Of a stretch of DNA of 64,000 nucleotides, positions 52,097 to 62,945 are shown piece after piece. The stretch is from positions 89,852,289-89,916,288 of the forward strand of contig CM019830.1 in NCBI GenBank assembly GCA_009763385.1. The letters are read 5' to 3'. A model generated the notes under the pieces. The model did no database searches, had not been told where the DNA came from, and saw only the letters and a list, made by a program, of their open reading frames with translations. This stretch comes from Coix lacryma-jobi var. lacryma-jobi (Eukaryota > Streptophyta > Magnoliopsida > Poales > Poaceae). Position 1 is the first letter of the stretch; every line of letters starts with the position of its first letter. A program made the translations under genes and the position numbers.

Positions 52097-54494
52097 ATCA
52101 TTGACGAACATCTTTCTTGTATCATTGAATCGTGTGTCATGTACCTTCCATGCAAATAATAACTACTAGCCTAACAATCAATAGCTGAGATTTTGTAAAC
52201 ATTAGAAATACAATATCGAAGTTAGTATTGAATTCATTGAAAAAATATACTTTACAATGTATGTACTTCTTTTGTCTCAAAATATATGTAGTTTTAGTTC
52301 TGTCATCATAAATAAAAATTCTATAACTTTGATCGAGTTTACAATAAATCACCACCAACAGCTATAGCTAATATAATAGAATCAGTTCTATTGAATCCAC
52401 CATAAACATTTCTTGATAGGGCATTTATTCGATATTATAGATGGTAGTATGGTATTATATTTTTTTATGAAACCAATATTTTGACTTAAGCGAGCGTGCT
52501 AGTATTTTTAAATAACTTTTCTACTGCTTCGAGGTAACTCTGGTGTTTATATTTATTTATAAATAGAAGTAAATTGCACTTGCAGTCGTAAGGCCCTGTT
52601 CGTTTAAACTTATCAGTCATGGTAAAGTATTTTTCTCTCACAATAAAACAACATGAGTCACAACATAAGTCGGTTTATCAGTAGTAGAAACCATCAGCCA
52701 AATAACCTATATTACTACGTTGTTCTTATTTAGGTTCTCAAACTATATATGGAATTTTGGATCTAAAGTCACTGAACTATTTAAGTACCTCCTCAATCCT
52801 AATCCAAAGCAAGCATAGTCACTAAACAGGTGCATCGAGGCCGTTGCTATTCTTGTGCACGTTGTTAGAACTACCTGCCCGCGCAGGAGGTGCCTTTTTG
52901 AGAATGCACGGGCAATGACATTGTACGACCCTAGCATATTTGCAAAGATAAGATGGGAAGCAGATGACAGGAGGACAAGAACCATTAACAGAGGCGGCTT
53001 CAAAGCTTTTGCGTCAAGTTTGCCGACAACGAATGGATGGATATGGACACAACACAAGATGGTTATCCGTAAATAAACATGTACGGAGTACGTAAATAGG
53101 TTTATTTACGGGTTCACGGATACCCTGCCTTGTATTCCTTTGAAAGTTTGAATGGAGCATGCATGTGTTGCTTTGCATCGAGATTGAGATACTTAAATGG
53201 ATTATGGACTCCAATTTTCAGTTCCATGATTATGGTATGGACTCCAATTTTCAGTTTCAAGATTTTGAGGATCTGTATGAGAATTATCTATAACAGTTTA
53301 GGAACCATATTCATGTAATTATGAGCTATGAATCCACACGTTAGTTCCATAACAGACCATTACGCAATATCTTAGTTCAAGAACCAAGATAAAACCGTGC
53401 GCTTTTCTGTCTCTGTGTGCATGCATATATTGCATTGAACAGAGTTGTACGGTTCAGTCATTATATATACTAGCAGGAATCCCATGACAAATGCCGCGGG
53501 GCTAGGCACAAAGGAGCTGTAATAACCTTGGACGACTTATCTGATTAATTGGTATTGTGCAAAGAGCATTAGAACAACTAACATAAATAGATTTTCTGTA
53601 ACTGAAATACCAATTAATGGTAAAAGTAAATTCTTAACAAAATCATTTGTTTTAGGGAACTTATCGTCTAAATACTGGTTGTAGGTACAAATCAAACCTT
53701 GTAGTTTGAGTTTGAAGTAAATCAAACATCAGAGAACACTAAGATCTTAGAGCATCTCCAAGAGTTCCCTAAACACTCCCCTAATCCTTGTTTTTTAGGA
53801 AAATGAAAAAAATCCCTCTCCAACAGTTTCTAATATCTTCTCCTAATATTTAATATTTAGGGAGTTGGGAAATCCACCCCCACACGCGTAACTTTACGCG
53901 GATGAAACATCACGCGAAAACTTCATCGCGCGCCTGCGATGGTTATTGGCGCGCAGTTTTGCCGCCATTTGTTCCTTCGCGCACTCATATATACCAGTTC
54001 GATCAGCCATCACTTCTTGCCAGTTCGTGAACGCAAAGCGCTCCTCCATTGGCATCGAGGAAGAGGATTGACGCCAGCATGTACGTAGGCACGAGGTACG
54101 TATTCCAATCATTTCGGATTGTGTCGTGGGCTTGCTGCGCCGCCGCCGCCGCCGTGGATTCTGGCCGGTCGCCGCCGTCATCGCTTCTAGGTTTATATCT
54201 TGCCCAGCCGCCGCCATCGTGATATTTTGCCGTCTTGGATCAGCAGTCATCCCTATCTAGTTGTTGTTCTAGGACATGCCCGTGTGCTCCTTTTGTGCCA
54301 TGCCATGGCAAGCTGCTGCCTCTCGAGCTGGCCGTGGTAGCTGTGTTCGGCCTAGGCTAGCTAGCTGCTTTTCTGATCTACGACTTCATGTTTCTGATCT
54401 ATGGTCTGTTGTGCTCCGTGTGTGGGGATATTTAAGTCCTCGTGTACACTACCTGAAAAAAGCTGAAAAAAGCTCTGTAAGTACGAGATTCCTT
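52097..54494. other. Intergenic region downstream of the host gene
   Basis: AT-rich DNA with a hAT-type MITE-like segment at 52,590-52,708. Near 53,756 is the motif GAGCATCTCCAAGAG, which recurs at the ends of several grass DNA transposons. A minus-strand open frame of 118 codons at 53,894-54,250 (Arg/Ala-rich, with a run of seven Arg) lies on a GCC-repeat stretch and is not recognised. The 3' end of the host transcript must lie shortly after 52,096; no clear terminator-type signal was identified. Confidence 0.5.
52590..52708. mobile_element. hAT-type MITE-like element
   Basis: The left part, GGCCCTGTTCGTTTAAAC, followed by TTATCAGTCATGG, TATTTTTCTCTCACAATAAA and TTTATCAG, resembles the common grass MITE family starting GGCCCTGTTCGTTTGGCTTATCAG. 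The expected mirrored right end is degraded (CATCAGCCAAATAACC), and no 8-bp TSD is evident. This could be a diverged or partial copy. Confidence 0.45.
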
Positions 54495-54574
54495 TTACTG
54501 TAGGGGCGGCTGTGTTGGAGCCGCACTTATAGTGGCGTATTGGTGCTCATGGTTATTAGCCGCCCCTACAAAGC

Positions 54575-54700
54575 CACTGTAGGGGCGGCTGGTGATTGAA
54601 CCGCCCCTACAGTGCTACACTGTAGGGGCGGTTCAATCACCAACCGCCCCTACAGTGCTCCACTGTAGGGGCGGTTCAATCACCAGCCGCCCCTACAGTG
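54575..54700. repeat. 126-bp palindrome made of three 40-bp hairpins
   Basis: Units at 54,575-54,614, 54,618-54,657 and 54,661-54,700 each begin CACTGTAGGGGCGG and end CCGCCCCTACAGTG, with a 12-base loop (CTGGTGATTGAA, TTCAATCACCAA, TTCAATCACCAG). Three bases (CTA, CTC) separate the units. The first and third units are exact reverse complements. A weaker fourth hairpin (ACTGTAGGGGCGG ... CCGCACTTATAGTGG) lies just upstream at 54,497-54,534. CACTA ends carry subterminal copies of the transposase-binding motif, so these may be such sites. Confidence 0.92.
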
Positions 54701-55536
54701 GACATTCGAATAAAAGCTACAGCCAGCCTTCTTCCACCTCGGGACCAAGTGTTCAAACCGAGAAAAAAAGGTTGGGAGGCCTTGGGCTCCTCCTAAAACT
54801 TGGTCTACTAAGGGGGGAGGTTTTGATCTCAAATACTTGGATGGAGAGCTTGTAGAAGGTAAAAAAATGCTATTCCACTCATTTTTTTGAAGTTTTAATG
54901 GTTGATTAGTGAGTAATTAGAGCTTTCTTTTTCTCTCTCTTCCATGGTTCTTGAGCTTTGTATGAAGCAATTAGGCCCTTGTTTCCAAGCTATTAGTGTA
55001 AATAAGTTAGGGAAATGAGGTTGCACCCTTGGCTAGTCGATCTTACTTGATTTTAGTGGAGATTTACACTCTAATTTGTTGTATGTTTCATGTGCATGTA
55101 GATCTAGGGTTTGTTCTTTTTATTTTTTGTTTTGTAATTTATGTTTCATGAAATTGGAATAAAATTGACCGGTGTGGGAATTGTAGTGAGCAAAAGAATT
55201 GTAGTTAGTTAAATATTTGTAGCCTTTAAAATTATTTATTCTAACTAATTAATAAAATTTAAAATATTTATACATTAATTATAATAAAGAAAAGTGCTTG
55301 AGCTATTATGAAGCAATTATACCCTAGTTTTGAAGCTATTAGTGTAAATAAGTTAGATAAATGAGGTTGCACCCTTTTTTATTCGATCTTACTTGATTTT
55401 AGTGGAGATTTACATCCTACTTTCATGTATTTTTTGTGAATGATTTGTTTTTTTTTTTGCAATTTATGTTTCTTGAAATTGGAATACAATTTGATTCATT
55501 TACTTTATTTTCTTTGGTTTGTTTTGTTTTTACAAG
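54701..55536 (+). other. Leader between the palindrome and the TNP2 gene
   Basis: AT-rich, with two related stretches (AGCTATTAGTGTAAATAAGTTAG and GAGGTTGCACCCTT) repeated at about 54,988-55,075 and 55,342-55,420. It likely holds the promoter and an untranslated exon; the TTTTTACAAG just before the ATG at 55,537 could be a splice acceptor. No coding signal. Confidence 0.5.
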
Positions 55537-58500
55537 ATGGAGTATAGGAAATCTTGGATGTATGGTTTGTTAAGGTTCAAGGCAGGTTTTCGTGAAGAGG
55601 TGGACAAGTTTATTGAAGCCGCAAAGAAGCATGCAGCGACACTGATAGAGAATAAAGATTCAATTGTTTGTCCATGCAAGGATTGCAAGAACCAGATGGC
55701 ATTTTCAGATGCCACTACCATCAGAGAACATCTGATTGTGCGAGGATTTGTTGCAGACTACGCAGTGTGGGTTCATCATGGTGAAAAAGTGCTTGTCAAT
55801 GACAACAACGGTGATGGACTAGACATCGGTGATCCAGAATATGAGGATGAAGCCTTGCAATTCATGTTCCAATTCTCGGACGAGATTCGTGATCAAATGG
55901 ATCGGGACTGTGGCAGTGAACAAGGTGGTGGAGCTAATGGCGGCGGAGCACGTGATGGGGATGAAGCTGACTTTGACAATTTGGAGGAAATGCTTGAGGC
56001 CATTGGACCAGAAATAATCCAAAACCGCAAAAAAGGTCTCGAAAATTTGGAGAGGGTGAAAACGGCATCGAAGGAGACTGTGTATGGTGTTGAAAAGGGT
56101 TGTCCAATGCACTGGACGCTGCTACGTTTTGTGCTTGAGCTCCTCATCCTGAAGGCTAAGTACGGCTGGTCGGACTGTAGTTTTGATAATCTGTTGCATC
56201 TTCTGTCATGGTTGCTGCCACAGCCAAACTCAGTTCCCGCCAACACATACCACGCGAAGAAGGTTGTAAGTCCACTGACAATGCGTGTTGAAAAAATCCA
56301 TGCATGCCCCAACCATTGTATCCTTTTTCGTGGTGACACGTTCAAGGATCTAGAAAAGTGTCCTCGATGTGGGGCCAGCCGGTACAAGAATAATGACCTT
56401 TACAGCGGGGGCGAAGCATCCACGGGGAAGAAGAGGAATAAGAATGGTACAAAAAAGCCAGTGCAAGAATCTCAGTCCCCGGAGGACACTCCATTAGGCA
56501 CTGATGCAAAGCAGAGAAGAATTCCTGCCTTGGTAATGTGGTACCTGCCAGTGACCGACCGCTTGAGGCGTATGTTCCAAAACTCTAAGGAAGCCGCACT
56601 CATGACTTGGTGGTATGATGAGCGTAAGGTTGATGATGATAGGATTGCACACCCGGCCGATTGTAGTCAGTGGCAAGACTTCGATACGAATCACGAAGAC
56701 TTCAGCCAAGACCCACGGAATGTACGTTTCAGCTTGAGCACCGATGGGATGAATCCCTTTAATGAGAGAATGAGCAACCACAGCACATGGCCAGTGATAT
56801 TGACCATGTACAACATCCCAACATATTTGTGTCAGAAGAGAAAGTACCTTCTCCTCACTATTCTTATTTCTGGCCCGAAACAACCAGGCATTGATATAGA
56901 CGTGTTCCTCGAGCCTCTCATGCAAGAAATGGAGAGGCTATGGAGGTATGGGGAGCCCATGCATGATGCGTTCCGAAGGGAGGATTTCATATGTAGAGCA
57001 ATAATTTTTGTTACCACCAATGATTACCCAGCGTTGTTTGCTTTGTCTGGACAGATCAAAGGCAAGACGGGATGCTTAGTATGTTTGGATGGTACCACAT
57101 GGGTGTACCTAGATGGATCGAAGAAGATAGTTTACCTAAGGAACCGACGCTTCTTAAAGATTGGTCACAAGTATCGTAGCAAACTGTACTTGAAATACTA
57201 TGACAACACCGTGGAGAATGAACCACCTCCGGAGAGACGTCCTAATGGAGAACATGTATACAGAATGGTGAGAAACATATGTGTCGTCTATGGAAAGAAG
57301 AATCCAGATGGAACAAACAGAGATAGGAGCACACCTCCTATTGCAGGCGTACCATTTAAGAAACAATCGATCTTCTTTCAGTATCTACCTTATTGGAAAG
57401 AATTGGAGGTCCCCCATGCCATTGATGCAATGCACGTGCAGAAGAATGTCTTTGAGAGTCTCATGGCTACCTTAATGGACACAGGCAAGTCAAAGGATGG
57501 TCTGAAATCACGAAAAGACATGGTACAGCTAAAAGTGATGCCAGAGCTTCATCCGATACTTCAGGATAATGGAAAATACACTCTGCCCGCGGCTAGCTTC
57601 AACCTAACCACAGAAGAGAGGAGAGCGATATGCAATTTTCTTAGGGGGGTCAAAGTCCCAACCGGGTTTTCAGCGAACCTGAAGAAGCTAGTGTCGATGA
57701 AAGACCTATCATTCACACACTGCAAGGCTCACGATTGTCATATGATGCTGACAGTATACCTTCCGGTTGCAATTAGGGCTATAAAGCCGGAGTTCTTGAA
57801 AATGGCCATCACCCGCATGTGCTACTTCTTTTCAAAGATCTCTCAAAAGTCATATGACAAGAAAGAATTGGAGGACCTACATCAATTCATGGTGGAGACC
57901 CAGAACCAACTACAGATGTGTCTACCTCCTGCATTTTTCGATATAATGGTACATCTCATGATTCACATGGTTCATCAGATACAGGCACTGGGCCCTTGCT
58001 ACTTGCATGAAATGTGGTCCTACGAGCGGTTCATGTCAGTTCTAAGTCGATATGTGCATAATCGAGCATACCCTGAGGGCTCCATGATAGAGGGTTACAG
58101 TACTGAAGAAGTCGTCGAGTGTTGTCAAGAGTGGCTACAAGTACAGAGAGGGATTGGTAAACCTGATTCTCGTCACAAGGGTAGGCTGGCTGGGAAGGGC
58201 ATAAGTGGTAAAAAAGTGTTCGTCGACCATGCTTACAAAGAAGTGAGTCAGGCCCATTATAGTGTCTTGCAAAGCACAGAACTGATGCAACCGTACATTG
58301 AACAACACCTGGCTACCATTTCAGCGGATAGAAATGGTCGTTCAGACGAATGGGTCATGAAACAACACAAGCAACACCTAACTACATGGTTGAAGGACCA
58401 GAACATACAGCCTGAAGAATCCAATGATTCTATTACCATCAGTATGCTGGCGGAGGGGCCATCAAGACAAGTGACATCTTGGAATGCTTATGACATTAAT

Positions 58501-59049
58501 GGGTACACGTACTATACCCACACAAAGGATAGTAAATGTGTGAACCAGAACAGCGGGGTTCGAATAGAGGCTCTCGATGGAGTGGGGCAAAAGAGCCAAT
58601 ACTTTGGCATAATTGAAGATATATGGGAACTTCACTATGGAGGCACTTTAACGGTGCCCCTGTTCCGATGCCGTTGGATCAAGGAACATCAATTCAATGA
58701 GATTGGACTGAGAGTCCTAGACCTTGAGAATGTAGCCTACCTAGACGACCCTTGGGTGCTCGCTTCACGTGTTGCACAAGTTTTCTATATGCCTGACCCG
58801 CAAACTAACATCGCCCCAAAGAAGAAGACAAAGCATGTGGTTGCCTCTGGGAAACAACACGTTATCGGAGTTGATGGCGTGGATGATGTTGAAGCTTACA
58901 ATACCTACGATGAAATGCCGCTATTCACAGACTTTTGTAAGAAGATCAATGTTGTGGAAAAGAACCTACCCAAAGACATACATGCCATGGGAACGAAAGG
59001 GGTCAAGGGAAAATTGTTACGGCGGGGGCTAGCTAGTTGGTGTGTGTGA
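55537..59049 (+). CDS. CACTA transposase TNP2 (TnpD-type)
   Basis: A single uninterrupted frame of 1,170 residues starts at MEYRKSWMYG (55,537); the upstream in-frame extension lacks an ATG. Domains in order: transposase-associated domain (SWMYG, CPCKDCKNQ, REHLIVRGF; residues 1-90); tnp2 transposase (KCPRCGASRY, VMWYLPVTDRLRRMF, STDGMNPF with a catalytic-type Asp, GKTGCLVC, AIDAMHVQKNVFESLM); DUF4218 (KISQKSYDKKELEDL, GPCYLHEMWSYERFMSVL, NRAYPEGSMIEGY); DUF4216 (YFGIIEDIWELHYGGTLTVP, FRCRWIKE) and a Lys-rich tail. TNP2 proteins cut the element ends and move it. The absence of stops or shifts over 3.5 kb, unlike the neighbouring elements, suggests recent activity. Confidence 0.93.
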   Translation: MEYRKSWMYGLLRFKAGFREEVDKFIEAAKKHAATLIENKDSIVCPCKDCKNQMAFSDATTIREHLIVRGFVADYAVWVHHGEKVLVNDNNGDGLDIGDPEYEDEALQFMFQFSDEIRDQMDRDCGSEQGGGANGGGARDGDEADFDNLEEMLEAIGPEIIQNRKKGLENLERVKTASKETVYGVEKGCPMHWTLLRFVLELLILKAKYGWSDCSFDNLLHLLSWLLPQPNSVPANTYHAKKVVSPLTMRVEKIHACPNHCILFRGDTFKDLEKCPRCGASRYKNNDLYSGGEASTGKKRNKNGTKKPVQESQSPEDTPLGTDAKQRRIPALVMWYLPVTDRLRRMFQNSKEAALMTWWYDERKVDDDRIAHPADCSQWQDFDTNHEDFSQDPRNVRFSLSTDGMNPFNERMSNHSTWPVILTMYNIPTYLCQKRKYLLLTILISGPKQPGIDIDVFLEPLMQEMERLWRYGEPMHDAFRREDFICRAIIFVTTNDYPALFALSGQIKGKTGCLVCLDGTTWVYLDGSKKIVYLRNRRFLKIGHKYRSKLYLKYYDNTVENEPPPERRPNGEHVYRMVRNICVVYGKKNPDGTNRDRSTPPIAGVPFKKQSIFFQYLPYWKELEVPHAIDAMHVQKNVFESLMATLMDTGKSKDGLKSRKDMVQLKVMPELHPILQDNGKYTLPAASFNLTTEERRAICNFLRGVKVPTGFSANLKKLVSMKDLSFTHCKAHDCHMMLTVYLPVAIRAIKPEFLKMAITRMCYFFSKISQKSYDKKELEDLHQFMVETQNQLQMCLPPAFFDIMVHLMIHMVHQIQALGPCYLHEMWSYERFMSVLSRYVHNRAYPEGSMIEGYSTEEVVECCQEWLQVQRGIGKPDSRHKGRLAGKGISGKKVFVDHAYKEVSQAHYSVLQSTELMQPYIEQHLATISADRNGRSDEWVMKQHKQHLTTWLKDQNIQPEESNDSITISMLAEGPSRQVTSWNAYDINGYTYYTHTKDSKCVNQNSGVRIEALDGVGQKSQYFGIIEDIWELHYGGTLTVPLFRCRWIKEHQFNEIGLRVLDLENVAYLDDPWVLASRVAQVFYMPDPQTNIAPKKKTKHVVASGKQHVIGVDGVDDVEAYNTYDEMPLFTDFCKKINVVEKNLPKDIHAMGTKGVKGKLLRRGLASWCV

Positions 59050-59265
59050 GACTACCTTTTTATGTATGTGTGTGACTACCTTTGTGTATGTGTATGAGAG
59101 ACTACCTTTTTATGTATGTTGTGAGAGACTACCTTTTGTGTATGTGTGTGAGAGACTAACCTTTTATGTATGTTGTGAGAGACTACCTTTTGTGTATGTG
59201 TGTGAGAGACTACCTTTTTTATGTATGGTGTGAGAGACTACCTTTTTGTGTATGTGTGTGACATC
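59042..59265. repeat. Minisatellite directly after the TNP2 stop codon
   Basis: About seven units of 28-32 bp with the core GAGAGACTACCTTTT followed by TATGTATG or GTGTATG and TGTGTGAGAG. The array begins within the last codons of TNP2 and covers its presumed 3' untranslated region. Open frames through it are artefacts. Confidence 0.88.
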
Positions 59266-59711
59266 ATTTATGCATGTCTTGTTATATATGTTCTAAATTT
59301 GTTGGTCATTATATTGGCGCGACTTCTGACGGGAGCGAAGCGGAGGCCCGTCGCCGGAGGCTTGGGCCGGAGCAAGCGGAGTCTGAAGTGGCCCATTGGA
59401 CACGACCTCGAGGACGTTTGGGGGGTGCGGGGGGCTCGGCCCCGAACGCTGTATATACCCGTCATTAGGGTGTTATCTGGAAAACTACCATTATGTATTG
59501 AGTGCCTGGTAGTCATACTTTTTTGAATTTGACATCATTTATTATTTCTAAATCTTGTTATAAGTTGTAATTTTTTTGAATCTAAAATTTAAATTTTCAA
59601 AATAGTCAAATGGTCATGTGGCTATTCTACACTTATAGAGCATGATTTTACAAAATTTTAAGGAAAAATCATATCAAATTTGGAGTTCGTATGAGCTTGC
59701 AACTACCAATT
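59266..59711. other. Spacer between minisatellite and hairpin
   Basis: AT-rich, except for a GC-rich insert-like block at about 59,318-59,450 (many Gly/Arg-coding triplets, GGGGGGTGCGGGG) with no coding signal. The block's composition differs sharply from its flanks, so it may be a captured or inserted piece. Confidence 0.45.
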
Positions 59712-59752
59712 CACTGTAGGGGCGGTCCTATTTTTCAACCGCCCCTATAGTG
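59712..59752. repeat. CACTG...TAGTG hairpin between the CACTA genes
   Basis: The 41-bp unit CACTGTAGGGGCGG, loop, CCGCCCCTATAGTG resembles the units at 54,575-54,700 but has a different loop (about TCCTATTTTTCAA) and one change in the right arm. It could be the right end of a TNP2-only element or an internal regulatory copy upstream of the second gene. Confidence 0.88.
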
Positions 59753-59768
59753 GCATCCGAGAGATAAC

Positions 59769-59775
59769 TATAAAA
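59769..59775 (+). promoter_or_regulatory. Candidate TATA box of the second CACTA gene
   Basis: TATAAAA lies 17 bases after the hairpin and is followed by a GC-rich, CT-rich leader (59,830-60,280) with a CTAGGGTTT stretch, the look of a plant promoter and 5' untranslated region. The distance to the ATG at 63,237 implies introns or a long leader. Confidence 0.5.
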
Positions 59776-61547
59776 CCGAAGCCCACCGAGAGATGACTAA
59801 GTCGGGGCGTTTTGTTCACGTTTAGCGCCGACAGGCTCTCGAAAAATCCCACCGACGCCGCCACCCGGGCCCATCCACCTAGGGTTTGGGCGCCGCCGCC
59901 ATCCCGCCAGCCGGCCATCGCGCCTCCCTCCTCCCTTCTCCCGCGGCCATCACTCGACACTCCTCCTCCGGTGACCCTCCTCCCTCCTCGCCCGCCCCTC
60001 CTCACTCTCCATCGCGAGCGCCAGTCTCCCTCCGGCTGACCCTTTCCCTCCAGCGCCCGGCGCCCCTCTCTGCTCCTCCCGCGGTGGCTCCCTCCACCGG
60101 CGACCCTCCTCCCTCCGGCGACCCTCCTCACTCGTGAGTGCTAGTCGTCCCTCCGACGCCTCTTCCCTCCGGCGCCCCTCCTCCCTCCCTCCCCGGCGGC
60201 CTCTCCTTCCTCCGGTGCCCCCTCCTCACTCGCGAGCGCCACTTCTACCTCCTCACGCGGCGGCCATCAGGTACCCCCCTCCTCTCTCTCTACATCCGCC
60301 ATTTCTGTTGCATCATTCCAATGCTCGTGCTTTCCCCAGATCTCTCAAGCTATCGTTGACTCCTGGTTGATAGCAATCCGGCTCGGCCCACGTATGCGCT
60401 GAATGTGCAGGGGGGGATTGGGGAACACGAGGCTGCGGGTTGGAGCCAAGCAAATTTGGGGTGCTAGCTTGCAGGGCTACCATCTTTTTGGCTGGTGAGC
60501 TACACATACACATCTATAAATTCTATGCTTTGGAATGATAGTACACGTAATCCCTTATTAAAGCCATATTTTTTTTGTGTGACTCCATTTGAGAGCAACA
60601 GCTCAGTAAGCAAATACTATGACAGTTGAAATAAAACTGAAATAAGTAAAGTAATTTGTGCAAAGTACTCGATTCCGGACGGATTAAAATGCTCTGTTTT
60701 GATGCACACAATTCGGTTAGACAGTGATTCTGTCTGAGATACAATGTCTGTCAGCCATTGCTTATACAGCTTAAGTAGAGCTCGCTTCTGGTGGACATAT
60801 ATATGACTGCTCTGTAGTTTAGTTTATTATATAATTGTCTAATCCAATTGTGTAGTATGGTGGAATCGTTTGGTCAAACATTTTCTTGGACATTTGGGTA
60901 GTGTGTCGCTGCATGTGAAGTTGATCGGAGTCTGAACACACCCCTTTTCATGCACCAAACGCTTGCAAATTGACCAAACTAAGAAAACTGATCTGATTCA
61001 TAAAAATGCAAAAGGGACAGAAACAGTGTCCCAAGTGCTAATCCATTGGTATATCGTCATCATCCATACATGTGTGGATGAGTTTAACTGAAGAAATGGA
61101 CTCAGGTCAGGTAGTGGGTGTGGGGTGAGCAAAAGGTTGCAAGAGAGACGTCCTAGCTAACCTTTTTTTTTCTCAGCATAAATATGATTGATTGATCTCT
61201 TTCTTGGCAATTACTTCTCTGCGCTATATATGCAGCATAAACTAAACTAATTGTTAGATTACCTGTCTAAACTAAACTAAACTAAATGTCTGGTAATATG
61301 TTCAGTCTATTAGTGGGTTTGCATGTGCAAAAAAGCAAACCATCAAGTTAGTCATGGGTACCAATTAGCATTTCCTCTCTTTTACCTCATATATATTCAA
61401 TCGGTCTCTTTACCTTCAGTTTAACACTGCCTACTACTACTGCCTATACTACTGCAGATGTGGCTGATGTTGGCTAGCTACTACTGCCTACTACTACCTT
61501 TATTTACAACAGTTGTTGCTTTTGTTTTGCCAAATCTCCCCCTCCTT

Positions 61548-62628
61548 TGTTTTGCCGATGATGAACTTGTCTAAGTCCATACATTATATGAATGTGAGCT
61601 GATGTTCTAAAACTTGTGAGGAACTTGGCATCATTACCAGCTGCCCCAACTTGTCTAAGTCCATACATTATATGGAATGTGAGCTGATATTCCACCGCCA
61701 CATTGCCTTCTCTCTTCTCTGTTTTTGATGCCTTTATGCTCCAAGTTCATGGAAAATGATGATTGACATGTTTCTGAGGCCTTTTCTACTGCCCAAATTT
61801 TTGTAATTTCTGCCTAGTGTTCATGTGACAAATGATGATTGAGCATAAGTACATCTGTTTGGGCTAGTCAGATCATTTGGCTATTTCAAGTTGAGATTTT
61901 GTTGTTGGGCTAGTCGGAGGATACTGCTATATTCTTTTCGTTTGTCCTTTGTTGGATACTGCTGCTTTCAGTTCCTAATTGCTTGCTGTTAGTTATTTTC
62001 ATATGCTATGAATTAATTATTTTCTCTTGAATTTTAATGCAGTTAAAAAAATTATTAGCTATGAATTAATTTTGGAGAGCTAAAACTGATTACTGAAGTT
62101 ACTATCTTTTGCTGATTAGTATCCTATATTTTTTACTCTCTGGAGATTACATGGCATTTTATTTTGCCACGCTTTTCTTTTTCAGTTCGCGTTTCTGAAT
62201 TACTTGCCACTGCTTTTCTTTTCAGTTCCTTCTTCTCCTCCAAGTTTAATGTACTATTAATCCAGAAACAAAGCCTTACTGTTTTGCCAAATCTTCCCTC
62301 TCCTCCCCTCTTCTCTCTGTTTTGCCGATGATGAACTTGTCTAAGTGCATACATTAGATGGAATGTGAGCTGATGTTCTAAAACTTGTGAGGAACTTGAC
62401 ATCATTACTAGCCGCCCCTACATTACCATCTCTTCTACTTGTGAGCTGATGTTCTATACTATTACTACTACTACTGTTTTGTGCAACATCTGCTACTACT
62501 GTTTACAGCAGATGCTGTTTTTTGCCTTCTACTAGCCTTCTGCTGCTGCTATCTTCTACTATTATTTTCTATCTTCTTCTACTACTATACTACTACTGCC
62601 TACTCCTACATTACCTTCTATCTTCTAT

Positions 62629-62667
<39 letters not shown>

Positions 62668-62945
62668 ATGTTTTGTGCTGTTGTTGTTGCTGCTACTACT
62701 ACTACTACTACTATTCTATACTGTTTACAACAGATGTTTTTTGCCACTACACTCATCTCCTCTCCTTTAGACTGCCAATGATGAAATTATCTAAGTCCAT
62801 ACATTATATGGAATAAGAGCTGATGATCAAGAACTTGAGGAACCTGGTAGCTACCTATTTAGCCAACTCTCTCCTCTCCTTTGTTTTGCCAATGATGAAA
62901 TTGTCTAAGTCTATACATTATATGGAATATGAGCTGCTGCCCCTA
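61548..62945 (+). repeat. Five dispersed copies of a ~60-bp motif
   Basis: Copies at about 61,550-61,640, 61,648-61,692, 62,324-62,412, 62,776-62,850 and 62,890-62,945 share TGTTTTGCCGATGATGAA, CTTGTCTAAGTCCATACATT and ATATGGAATGTGAGCTGATG, several followed by TTCTAAAACTTGTGAGGAAC and a CCGCCCCTACATT-like end. All face the same way. Confidence 0.8.

Noticed and set aside
53894..54250. Minus-strand frame of 118 codons with an Arg run
   Set aside because: The run comes from a GCC repeat. The peptide was not recognised and no neighbours support it, so it is only mentioned in the intergenic entry.
59712..59752. Right terminus of a complete TNP2-only CACTA element
   Set aside because: Flanking 3-bp sequences do not match those at the left hairpins, and a second CACTA-type gene follows on the same strand. 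Kept as an alternative, not as the main call.
62481..62816. Open frame with Leu/Tyr and Thr runs
   Set aside because: It is a translation of (ACT)n microsatellite and CT-rich sequence.
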